Made by a program: the position numbers and the translations under genes. 13,933 nt of DNA from Candidatus Saccharimonadota bacterium (GTDB lineage Bacteria > Patescibacteriota > Saccharimonadia > Saccharimonadales > Saccharimonadaceae). Under the pieces are notes generated by a model. That model was not told the origin of the DNA and ran no database searches. It saw only the letters and a program-made list of their open reading frames with translations. The stretch lies in contig JACQGD010000027.1 in the NCBI GenBank assembly GCA_016199685.1, positions 4,081-18,013 of the forward strand, given 5' to 3'. Positions 6,042 to 13,064 of the stretch are shown piece by piece. The stretch's first letter is position 1; each line of letters begins with the position of its first letter.

Positions 6042-7361
6042 ATGAATACCCGTTTACTCGGCAAAATCATCATTCTCATAGAAGTCATTATATTGGTTGG
6101 TATTACTATTCATGCGCCGGTAACGATATGGCTCGGAACACTTTTCCCCTCACTTGATGAAGTGATAAAATCCTGGAAAGAAATCCTTATGGGGGTTTGT
6201 CTTGTACTAGTTATTATCGTTGTCTCAGTTCAGAGTAGCTGGAAAGAAGTATGGCGTGATTGGTTTGTGAGAATTGCGGCAATCTACGCTGGTATTCATG
6301 TCGCATTGCTTGGTTGGATGTCGCAAGGATTTTTGGCAGCTGGCGTCGGTATTCTTATTGATCTACGATACGTACTCTATTTTATCTTGGTGTATGTGAC
6401 GGCGAAGTATATTGCACGCAGCGAGGCAAGAAAGTGGCTATTGAGAGCGGCGTTACTCGGCGGCGTCATTATCATTGGATTTGCCGCGCTTCAAGTACTC
6501 ATTCTTCCAGATGCTATTTTGGCGAATATTGGCTATAGCCGGCAAACGATAGCGCCGTTTCTCACAGTTGACCTTAATGATGCATACGTTCGTATCAACA
6601 GCACCCTTCGCGGACCAAACCCGCTTGGTGCGTATGCCGGTATGGCACTGGCGCTCACTGTGGCGTATGTCGTGCAGCATCGACGTACGCTTTCAAACAA
6701 GGCGAAGGTAGGGGCGGGAGTATTTATGCTTGGAAGTGTCTCGGCACTGTGGGCAAGTTACTCAAGGAGTGCAGTTGTAGCGGGAGTGTTTATGGCTGTA
6801 CTTGCCACTGTCCTGTCTTCGTTTAAGCAAATATCTCGACCTGTATGGATTAGCAGTTTTATCGTTATCTTCGGACTCATCGGAGGTATTGTTGCGGCAC
6901 GGGACACTGCGTTCGTTTCAAATATAGTACTACATGAAAATCCTGCAGGTGGCAGTGCTGAAAAGTCGAATGATGGCCATATTGATTCGCTGCAAGATGG
7001 AACGAATCGTATGATTCGGCAGCCGCTCGGTGGCGGAATCGGAAGTACCGGTTCGGCGTCACTACGATCAGACGCTCCGCTTGTTATCGAAAATCAGTAT
7101 TTGTTTATCGCCCACGAAACTGGTTGGACCGGACTCCTTACATTTCTAGGATTATTTAGTTTGATTATGCGTGCATTATGGCAACGACGTGAAGATTGGC
7201 TGGCGCTTGGTATGTTTGCAAGTGGCGTCGGCTTGGCGATCATTGGGTTGCTTCTCCCGGTATGGGTGGATGACACAGTCTCAATTGTATGGTGGGGGCT
7301 TGCAGGACTTGCAGTAGCGGCAGCGAAAGGAACATATGGAAAAAAACGCACGAGCAACTAA
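6042..7361 (+). CDS. O-antigen ligase/polymerase (Wzy/WaaL superfamily) membrane protein
   Basis: This 439-aa polytopic protein has about ten to twelve hydrophobic spans. Family hallmarks are RINSTLRGPNPLGAYAGM (residues 184-201), the short arginine motif YSRSA (240-244) at the start of a span, a large extracytoplasmic loop (about 288-350) containing HIDSLQDG, then RQPLGGGIGSTG (326-337), and ENQYLFIAHETGWTGLL (350-366). These match the Wzy_C/O-antigen ligase family, which joins lipid-linked glycans to each other or to an acceptor on the outer membrane face; the arginine and the loop histidine are usually functional there. Polymerase and ligase cannot be told apart from sequence. It has its own -10 directly before the ATG. 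The last 26 bases overlap the LexA-like gene. With the upstream transferases it completes a surface-glycan pathway. Confidence 0.85.
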   Translation: MNTRLLGKIIILIEVIILVGITIHAPVTIWLGTLFPSLDEVIKSWKEILMGVCLVLVIIVVSVQSSWKEVWRDWFVRIAAIYAGIHVALLGWMSQGFLAAGVGILIDLRYVLYFILVYVTAKYIARSEARKWLLRAALLGGVIIIGFAALQVLILPDAILANIGYSRQTIAPFLTVDLNDAYVRINSTLRGPNPLGAYAGMALALTVAYVVQHRRTLSNKAKVGAGVFMLGSVSALWASYSRSAVVAGVFMAVLATVLSSFKQISRPVWISSFIVIFGLIGGIVAARDTAFVSNIVLHENPAGGSAEKSNDGHIDSLQDGTNRMIRQPLGGGIGSTGSASLRSDAPLVIENQYLFIAHETGWTGLLTFLGLFSLIMRALWQRREDWLALGMFASGVGLAIIGLLLPVWVDDTVSIVWWGLAGLAVAAAKGTYGKKRTSN

Positions 7362-7713
7362 AAAACAGCGCGAGCTTCTCGCATTTATCGACACATTTAT
7401 TAAGGGTAATAATTATGGACCGAGTTATCGTGAAATTATGCGCGGCCTTGGATATAAATCTGTGTCTACCGTTGCAGTTCATGTCGATGGTCTCATCGCT
7501 GCAGGTTTTTTACGAAAAAGAGACAATTCAGCGCGATCAATCGAAGTACTTGGATTTGGCACTCAAAATGAAAAGCCTTCAGAGCATGAAATATGGCTAA
7601 AAGATACCGTAAGTAAGCGCTTGAAACAAGAAACGGTAACCGAGGAACAGGCGCATATTCTGCGACAGGCCATGGATATCCTCGGTGTCGAATTGTCCGA
7701 CACGACACAATGA
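7336..7713 (+). CDS. LexA-type DNA-binding protein lacking the autoprotease domain
   Basis: Residues 8-72 match the LexA N-terminal winged helix-turn-helix: KKQRELLAFIDTFI, YGPSYREIMRGLGYKSVSTVAVHVDGL and GFLRKRDNSARSIEVL. A complete LexA is about 200 aa with a C-terminal S24 domain carrying a Ser/Lys dyad for RecA-stimulated self-cleavage. Here only about 50 charged, probably helical residues follow, ending in a normal TGA, and no Ala-Gly cleavage site or Ser/Lys motif is visible. It is therefore likely a transcription factor that cannot respond by self-cleavage. ATG 7336 has AAAGGA five nt upstream and overlaps the 3' end of the membrane protein gene by 26 nt, so the two are co-transcribed. 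Its TGA stop provides the TGN of the next promoter. Targets are unknown; the adjacent glycan and hydrolase genes are candidates. Confidence 0.82.
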   Translation: MEKNARATKKQRELLAFIDTFIKGNNYGPSYREIMRGLGYKSVSTVAVHVDGLIAAGFLRKRDNSARSIEVLGFGTQNEKPSEHEIWLKDTVSKRLKQETVTEEQAHILRQAMDILGVELSDTTQ

Positions 7714-7719
7714 TATAAT
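7711..7719 (+). promoter_or_regulatory. Extended -10 promoter of the active serine hydrolase gene
   Basis: TGA-TATAAT is an extended -10 in which the TGA is also the stop codon of the LexA-like gene. It is followed by 8 nt (AAGAGGTA) and ATG 7728, giving a leader of 0-2 nt. The AGAGG is too close to the ATG to be a normal Shine-Dalgarno. A possible -35 TTGTCC lies at 7693-7698 with a 15-bp spacer. Confidence 0.6.
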
Positions 7720-7727
7720 AAGAGGTA

Positions 7728-9455
7728 ATGATACGTCACAAGCTGAACGAGATCATGCAGTGGGCTCGTCAACACAAGCGACGCGTGCTGCTATGGGGTG
7801 GAGGAGGATTGAGCGCAATACTCCTACTTGTTCAACTTCTTTATCCGAGTGGCATGACCGTTCCGTTTAGTAGTATAGACGGAAGAGACATAGGGGCGCA
7901 GGAACGATCTCGTGTTACCGAATCACTCAATGCGGATTATAAAAAGCAGCCAATTGCATTGTATTTTGGAAGCTCAAATAGTCCATATCGTACACTAAAA
8001 CCGGCAGATATTGGCCTTACGATCAACAACGCCGAGCGTGTTGAAGCGCTTGAGTATCCTCTATGGCTACGAATCATCCCTACTTCAATCTTTTGGGCGC
8101 ATACCACTCGTTCGGCGCAACTGCCAAAGTATACACATAACAATACTAAACTACAAGAATACATGGTCAAAGAGCTCGGCCAGTCGTGTGACGTCGCGCC
8201 AAAGAACGCTTCGCTAGCCGTAAAAGAATCGAAGATTATAGTTATCAACTCAGAAAAGGGTGGAACGTGTAAGCTGGAAGATGTGAGTAAGAAACTCAAA
8301 GAAGTTTCGCCTATCTTAGGAAAGCAAACGCGTGTCAACGTCCCAGTGAACGAACGAGCGCCCGTGATTGATGATTCGAAAGCAAAAGAATTGCAACAAC
8401 GAGTAATAAAGCGAATAGAAAAAGGTGTCATGATCTCCGCTGGTACAGAAAGCGTCACGATTCCTCGTGAACAATTACTGTCATGGCTGACGTTTGAAAC
8501 CCCCGATAAAGATATCCTTGTAAAAATAAGTCCAGAAAGGTCGACTACTTATTTCGCTGAGCAACTTACTCCAAAGGTGTCGAAGGCTGCGGGCGTGAGT
8601 AAAGTGACAACACAAGATTTTACCGAAATTTCGCGTGTCGATGGTGCTTCGGGGCAAACTATCGATACCGCTGCGACACTGGCAGCGCTCAGTTCTTTCC
8701 TTACAAATGGTGGAGACACACCTCGCGTTGCTACAAAGCTAGTCGCGCCGCGTATTGAATATACTCGTTCGTATAGTCCGACAGATACTGGACTATCTGC
8801 TCTTTTAAAGCAATACGCCGAATCGCACCCCGGAACCTTCGGAATATCACTTATCGAACTCTCTGGGCAGCGCCGCCGAGCTTCATTCCAAGATACGTTG
8901 CAATTTCGGACGGCGAGTACATATAAATTATTCGTTGCATACGGTACATTAAAGCGTGTCGAATCGGGAACATGGAAATGGAGTGATCAGATTCAGGGAG
9001 GTCGTTCACTTGAGAAATGTTTTGACGACATGATTGTTAAATCAGATAATCCATGCGGAGAGGCACTGCTTGCTAAGATTGGTTTTCGTCAGTTAACTGA
9101 CGAGCTCAAAGCCGCAGGATTAACTGGGTCGTCATTCATGGGAAGTGAGCCACTGACCACGGCAGGGGACCTCTCGACTTTCAATGCAAGTCTTGAGTCG
9201 GGACAGCTTGTTTCGAGTGCGAGCAGAACTCGCTTGCTTGATGCGATGAAGCGCAATATTTACCGACAAGGAATTCCTGCCGGTGCAAGTGGAATGGTGG
9301 CCGACAAGGTTGGATTTCTCGATGCGTACCTGCATGATGCTGCAATTATCTATACGGCAAATGGTCCAATAGTTCTGAGTATTATGACGAGTGGAAGTAG
9401 TTGGGCGACGATTGCCGACCTTACTCGCCAAATCGAAGCACTTCGTAGCCGTTAA
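7728..9455 (+). CDS. Membrane-anchored penicillin-recognising serine hydrolase with PG_binding_4-like region
   Basis: The 575-aa protein has a basic N-terminus, one anchor helix (about residues 19-40) and a long outer part. Residues 45-180 and 190-350 look like the PG_binding_4-type domains found in VanW-like and L,D-transpeptidase proteins; IPTSIFWA is a distinctive shared block. The C-terminal 220 residues resemble class A beta-lactamase/DD-peptidase folds: S397-T-Y-K400 (nucleophile and base), S439-D440-N441, and K527-V-G529. No E-x-x-L-N omega loop is apparent, so a true beta-lactamase is unlikely; a peptidoglycan DD-peptidase-like or other acyl-serine activity is more plausible. Cysteine pairs C154/C181 and C431/C443 suggest disulfides. 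A degenerate tandem copy follows after 44 bp with its own promoter. The catalytic assignment is strong; the substrate is unknown. Confidence 0.85.
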   Translation: MIRHKLNEIMQWARQHKRRVLLWGGGGLSAILLLVQLLYPSGMTVPFSSIDGRDIGAQERSRVTESLNADYKKQPIALYFGSSNSPYRTLKPADIGLTINNAERVEALEYPLWLRIIPTSIFWAHTTRSAQLPKYTHNNTKLQEYMVKELGQSCDVAPKNASLAVKESKIIVINSEKGGTCKLEDVSKKLKEVSPILGKQTRVNVPVNERAPVIDDSKAKELQQRVIKRIEKGVMISAGTESVTIPREQLLSWLTFETPDKDILVKISPERSTTYFAEQLTPKVSKAAGVSKVTTQDFTEISRVDGASGQTIDTAATLAALSSFLTNGGDTPRVATKLVAPRIEYTRSYSPTDTGLSALLKQYAESHPGTFGISLIELSGQRRRASFQDTLQFRTASTYKLFVAYGTLKRVESGTWKWSDQIQGGRSLEKCFDDMIVKSDNPCGEALLAKIGFRQLTDELKAAGLTGSSFMGSEPLTTAGDLSTFNASLESGQLVSSASRTRLLDAMKRNIYRQGIPAGASGMVADKVGFLDAYLHDAAIIYTANGPIVLSIMTSGSSWATIADLTRQIEALRSR

Positions 9456-9460
9456 CGAGA

Positions 9461-9489
9461 GTGACAAAAGCATAAGCGGCGTGTAGAAT
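9461..9489 (+). promoter_or_regulatory. Promoter of the pseudoenzyme paralogue
   Basis: GTGACA (9461-9466), a 17-bp spacer and TAGAAT (9484-9489) form a good sigma-70-type promoter in the 44-bp gap between the two paralogues. The -10 ends 10 nt before ATG 9500, leaving a leader of about 3 nt and no room for a Shine-Dalgarno. Confidence 0.6.
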
Positions 9490-9499
9490 AAAGACAATA

Positions 9500-11557
9500 A
9501 TGTATCCAAACGATCCAAATCAGCCGCAACCTCCGCAGCAGCCGCCACAGCCAAATCAAGGTTGGGGTCCGTCACCACAGTACCAGGAGCAACCACAGCA
9601 GCAACAACCGGCTCAGCAATATCCTCAACAACCCTATGTGCAACAGCCGCAATTTGGGCAGCCAGCTCAACCACAGGCGCCGCAACCTCCGCAGCAGCCT
9701 TCGTACGACTACCAGGTCGTGCCACAACCTATGGCGGCGCCAAAGAAGCTGCCGGGTTCTCGTGGCCCGCTTTCCCTTCTTTTTAATGATTGGATGAAGC
9801 AGCACTGGCGACTGACCTTACTTATTATTACCGGCATTATTCTGCTTGGATTTGTGATTTTCCAAATCGTGTATCCAAATACGCGATTACTGCCAGGCGC
9901 ACAGATCGACGGTGCTGCAGTGGGCGGTATGCGAAAAGACGAAGCTGCCGAAAAACTTAATAAACTTTATGGTGAAGTTGAGGTGAGTATTTATTTTGGT
10001 AAGAACGACGCCGCTTTCATGAAGTCAAAATTAAAAGATATGGGAATTAGCGTCGTCAACAATGACCGTGTTGCTCAAATGAACTATCCGTTCTATCTCA
10101 AGCTCATCCCTACTTCGATTTTTTGGGCAAATTCACTCATAAAGCCAGGTGCGCTCGAATACGCCTACGACAAAGAGAAGATTCAGTCATACACAGAGGG
10201 AAAAGTAGGTGATACATGTACGATTCCTGCAAAAGACGCTACTCTGAAACTTATTGATAGTCAGCTCCAAGTCGTCCCCTCGATTGCCGGTGGTGAGTGT
10301 GACATTACCGAGTTCCAGAGAGTGCTCGCCGAAGCAAAACCTGTCTCAGGAGCAAGCGCAACGGAACTTCGTATCGATAGTACCGAGACGCCAGCGGCAG
10401 TTGATGACGATAAAGCTCGTGAATTAGCCGATACGCTCAATAAGCGCATGAAAGATCCTATGCCAATTTCTCTAGGATCAAATAGCGAATCAGTCCCGGG
10501 GCGCATCGTTTTGGGATGGCTTGATTTCAAGAGCGACGTACCCGAGGCAAGTATCGATACGGCAAACCAGACAGCAAAACTAGCATTCACTGTAAATGGC
10601 GATCGCATGTCGACATATCTCAACGACGGGATTGCTTCAAAAGTCGTCAAGAAGGCTGGCGTTAGTAAAGTGTCGACGCTTGATTTCACCGAAACATCTC
10701 GTGTGAACGGCGCGGGTGGCCAAGAACTCGATATGGCTCGGATCACGGCCTCTGTCACAGACTATATCAATGCGAAAGTAAATCAAGCAGTCGCAGTGAC
10801 GCATGCAGTTGGTCCAACCGTGATCTATACTCGTAGTTACACGCCGACAAGTGTTGGCTACAGCGCACTCTTGAGTCAATTCGCACAAGACAATCCTGGG
10901 AAATACGGCCTTTCTATTACAGAAGTATCGGGTGTGACGTATCCACGAAGTGCGACATATAATGGTGACACGCGATTTACGTCAGCGGGCGTAGAAAGTA
11001 TTTACTTAGGCTATGCGGTTACCATGGAGCGATACTCTGGCGCGCTCCGTCCAGTCGAACAGATCGCCGGTAGTCGCAACGTCGAGAAGTGTCTCAAAGA
11101 CATGTATGAGCGTGGTGATGAACAGTGTCGAACTGGATTTTATACTCGACTCGGATTTAATACTGTCACGCAGCGTGGCACCGAGCTCGGTCTTAAAAAT
11201 ACGGTGTTTGCAAATAAGGGTGGCGTCACTTCGGCAAATGATCTTCATAATGTAATGGTAGGTTTTGCGAAAAACCAGATTGCTCGCGTCGAAGGTGGCG
11301 CATCGTTGCTGACTATGACTCGCGCAAATCGCTCAAATGATGGAATTGCTGCGGGAATTACTTCTGCAGGCAGTAGTGTCGCGCATGTGACGGGTGAAAA
11401 TGAGACAATGCTTAATGACTCTGCGGTTATTTATTCAAATAAAGGCGTGTACGTTCTTACGGTTATATCGGAAGGTTCCAGCTGGGATAAGATAGCGGAA
11501 CTAACCAAGAAAATCGAGGCGTTTAAGCAAGTTAAAATTCCAAAAGACGCTCGCTAG
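9500..11557 (+). CDS. Membrane-anchored paralogue of the serine hydrolase, catalytic motifs lost, Pro/Gln-rich tail
   Basis: The 685-aa protein aligns with the upstream hydrolase from the anchor to the end: anchor helix at about 104-126, the shared IPTSIFWA block, the FTETSRVNGAGGQ segment (FTEISRVDGASGQ in the first copy) and a C-terminus ending in a GSSW-containing strand. Two cysteine pairs, C240/C267 and C531/C543, have exactly the same spacings (27 and 12) as in the first copy. All three catalytic motifs have changed: S-x-x-K is G497-V-E-S500, S-D-N is G539-D-E541, and K-x-G is V630-T-G632. It should not act as a serine acyl-enzyme, so a structural, binding or regulatory role is likely. 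Residues 1-75 are an added Pro/Gln/Tyr-rich tail, cytosolic if the anchor is N-in. The long intact frame argues against a decaying pseudogene. Confidence 0.85.
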   Translation: MYPNDPNQPQPPQQPPQPNQGWGPSPQYQEQPQQQQPAQQYPQQPYVQQPQFGQPAQPQAPQPPQQPSYDYQVVPQPMAAPKKLPGSRGPLSLLFNDWMKQHWRLTLLIITGIILLGFVIFQIVYPNTRLLPGAQIDGAAVGGMRKDEAAEKLNKLYGEVEVSIYFGKNDAAFMKSKLKDMGISVVNNDRVAQMNYPFYLKLIPTSIFWANSLIKPGALEYAYDKEKIQSYTEGKVGDTCTIPAKDATLKLIDSQLQVVPSIAGGECDITEFQRVLAEAKPVSGASATELRIDSTETPAAVDDDKARELADTLNKRMKDPMPISLGSNSESVPGRIVLGWLDFKSDVPEASIDTANQTAKLAFTVNGDRMSTYLNDGIASKVVKKAGVSKVSTLDFTETSRVNGAGGQELDMARITASVTDYINAKVNQAVAVTHAVGPTVIYTRSYTPTSVGYSALLSQFAQDNPGKYGLSITEVSGVTYPRSATYNGDTRFTSAGVESIYLGYAVTMERYSGALRPVEQIAGSRNVEKCLKDMYERGDEQCRTGFYTRLGFNTVTQRGTELGLKNTVFANKGGVTSANDLHNVMVGFAKNQIARVEGGASLLTMTRANRSNDGIAAGITSAGSSVAHVTGENETMLNDSAVIYSNKGVYVLTVISEGSSWDKIAELTKKIEAFKQVKIPKDAR

Positions 11558-11565
11558 ACCACCTC

Positions 11566-11595
11566 TTGACGAACGGGGTCAGAATCGGCTATACT
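11566..11595 (+). promoter_or_regulatory. Promoter of tRNA-Asn
   Basis: TTGACG (11566-11571), an 18-bp spacer and TATACT (11590-11595) lie 11 bp before the mature 5' end of the tRNA. This is the most canonical promoter in the window and starts only 8 bp after the end of the preceding gene. Confidence 0.75.
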
Positions 11596-11606
11596 AACTC
11601 TCGTAC

Positions 11607-11681
11607 TCCGGCATAGCTCAGTGGTAGAGCGGATCGCTGTTAACGATTAGGTCGCTGGTTCGAGCCCAGCTGCCGGAGCCA
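11607..11681 (+). tRNA. tRNA-Asn (anticodon GTT), CCA encoded
   Basis: A full cloverleaf can be drawn: 7-bp acceptor TCCGGCA/TGCCGGA, D stem GCTC/GAGC, anticodon stem GATCG/CGATT (one G-U pair) with loop CTGTTAA and anticodon GTT, variable loop AGGTC, and T stem GCTGG/CCAGC around TTCGAGC. The discriminator is G, as usual for tRNA-Asn, and the 3' CCA is encoded (11679-11681). The length is 75 nt including CCA. It has its own promoter and terminator. Confidence 0.96.
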
Positions 11682-11697
11682 AGTGATTATTACAACA

Positions 11698-11720
11698 TTA
11701 AGACCGTGTTCCTAAGACCG
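11698..11720 (+). repeat. Copy 1 of a terminator-associated direct repeat
   Basis: The sequence TTAAGACCGTGTTCC followed by TAAGACCG spans the first arm of the tRNA-Asn terminator. A near-identical copy lies at 11803-11824, 105 bp downstream. Each copy itself contains two AGACCG hexamers. This could be an integration or recombination scar or a partial duplication of the tRNA trailer. Confidence 0.55.
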
Positions 11721-11729
11721 GTCTTTTTT
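11700..11729 (+). terminator. Intrinsic terminator of tRNA-Asn
   Basis: AAGACCG (11700-11706) pairs with CGGTCTT (11719-11725) around a 12-nt loop, and a run of six T (11724-11729) follows. It lies 18 bp after the tRNA CCA. The overlapping palindrome AAGACCGGTCTT (11714-11725) is part of the same element. Confidence 0.75.
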
Positions 11730-11802
11730 GTATTTTTACCCCTGTTAAATATGTTGAAAAATGGACTGACCGTATAGCTCTATAATACCTCAGCGTGAAT
11801 AG

Positions 11803-11824
11803 TTGAGACCGTGTTCCGAGACCG
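11803..11824 (+). repeat. Copy 2 of the terminator-associated direct repeat, without the T-run
   Basis: TTGAGACCGTGTTCC followed by GAGACCG matches copy 1 with a few substitutions and one missing base, but the second half of the hairpin and the T-run are absent. A perfect TATAAT at 11781-11786 lies 16 bp upstream on the plus strand with no plus-strand gene behind it. The rest of the 11682-11867 gap holds nothing else I can identify. Confidence 0.5.
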
Positions 11825-11867
11825 TACGAAAACCTTTAATTTTAGTCATGAATCTGCCTTTGACCTC

Positions 11868-13064
11868 TTAGCCAAACATGGTTGTGACTTCACCTCGATG
11901 TTCGTCTTTATGGTACTTTACACCCACTTGATAGCGTTGCTTTAACCCTTTGTTATCGGGGAATTCTACTTGGACGCTAAATAAAAGTGCATTGTTCTCG
12001 GGTGCGGCAATCCGTTCGTTATCAACGGTCTTACTGCCGGTGACAGACCTTAGGTTATAGAGGAGGCTTTTGTTTAGCTCGGTCTTGATAGCTCCCGCCA
12101 ACTCGTCCTTACTGAGCTTTCCTAGCCCTGCCTTGCGTATTGAAGTGCCGTGGCCGTACCCAGGCTCCTCGCTTTTTAGGTACTCAAAACGAGTATCGTC
12201 TATCGCGAGAGTCATGCTTGCGATGTTGCGCATTATGCCCGATAAAGCACCAAGTGCCATTGCGCCATCTGATTCACTCCAGCCAGGGACACCCATGTCG
12301 ATCTTGAAGTCTAGCAATGTGTCGTAAAGGTCTTCATTGACTCCAATGACGTTGAATCCAAATTTATCAAACGCGTAACCCTGTGGATTTGTGTTGCCAT
12401 CCTCGTCTTCCGTGGTGATTATTTTGTTATCAATGCGAAGAGCAACTTGAACTAACGGTAGGCCGGTTTTGAATAATATAGAGCCGGAACAGCTAATATA
12501 CCCAAGGTAGGCGGGGGACAAGCGTCTCATCGCGAGGTCGATTTTACTTAGATGGCTATCAGAAATGTTTGTGAAATAAACGACGAAGTATTGCTCGGGT
12601 GAGAGGCGCGGGGTCTCTTGATCTAATGGTCTGACAAGTTGCTCGTCCAGGATCTTCCATACAAACTTTGGTGGTAGTCCAATGACATCACCCTCTAAAA
12701 TCGCAGTTCGGGTCGGGCCGCCAGCCGAACGGAGGGCAGACAGCCAGACTTCCGAGAATTCGTTTCCGTAGTATGGACTTGTCGACTGCGATGAGTCAAA
12801 TACATATGCAATTTCATGTTTATTGGAGCGTGGCGTAAGCGCCGTGCTAAGGTCATTATAATCTACGCCTTTTGTCAGTAGAGTACTCACCACATGTTTG
12901 TGCATAGTACGAAGGAGCTTATGAATGTCGTCGTCCGATAAGTCTTGGGTTTCAGTAATGACTTCAATCAATACGTTGGTGTATGCGTTTATTGAATGGA
13001 TAACGAACGGTTCGCCGTCGAGCGGAGCTGATGTGAGTGGTGGGTCGCTAGCGGCGTCATTCAT
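11868..13064 (-). CDS. Uncharacterised 398-aa protein, partner of the SF1 helicase
   Basis: I do not recognise this family. The protein is soluble, acidic at the N-terminus (MNDAASDPPL), with no membrane span or signal peptide. Landmarks are a helical region at about residues 25-65, GGPTRTAILEGDVIGLPPKFVWKI near the middle, a strand-rich segment with YLGYISCSGSILFKTGLPLVQVAL, and a C-terminal region ending VGVKYHKDEHRGEVTTMFG. I see no clear nuclease, ATPase or protease motif. ATG 13064 overlaps the end of the helicase gene by 8 bases (TAATGAATGA), so translation is almost certainly coupled and the products probably act together. The gene ends opposite the tRNA-Asn transcription unit, separated by the duplicated terminator repeat. 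A DNA-processing or defence partner is a guess from context only. Confidence 0.8.
   Translation of the reverse strand: MNDAASDPPLTSAPLDGEPFVIHSINAYTNVLIEVITETQDLSDDDIHKLLRTMHKHVVSTLLTKGVDYNDLSTALTPRSNKHEIAYVFDSSQSTSPYYGNEFSEVWLSALRSAGGPTRTAILEGDVIGLPPKFVWKILDEQLVRPLDQETPRLSPEQYFVVYFTNISDSHLSKIDLAMRRLSPAYLGYISCSGSILFKTGLPLVQVALRIDNKIITTEDEDGNTNPQGYAFDKFGFNVIGVNEDLYDTLLDFKIDMGVPGWSESDGAMALGALSGIMRNIASMTLAIDDTRFEYLKSEEPGYGHGTSIRKAGLGKLSKDELAGAIKTELNKSLLYNLRSVTGSKTVDNERIAAPENNALLFSVQVEFPDNKGLKQRYQVGVKYHKDEHRGEVTTMFG

Noticed and set aside
7937..8458. 173-aa minus-strand open frame inside the serine hydrolase gene
   Set aside because: It lies wholly opposite a well-supported CDS and shows no recognisable protein features.
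7728..9455. Calling the serine hydrolase a beta-lactamase resistance gene
   Set aside because: The S-x-x-K, S-D-N and K-x-G motifs are shared with DD-peptidases, and I could not find the E-x-x-L-N omega-loop needed for class A deacylation. The membrane anchor and PG-binding-like domains point to wall metabolism.
9132..9725. 197-aa open frame on the minus strand rich in Ala/Val
   Set aside because: It is the antisense shadow of the Pro/Gln-rich tail and the end of the hydrolase gene; the repetitive codons keep the opposite frame open. It has no promoter or ribosome binding site of its own.
10261..10758. 165-aa minus-strand open frame inside the pseudoenzyme gene
   Set aside because: A shadow of a conserved coding region with no initiation signals or family resemblance.
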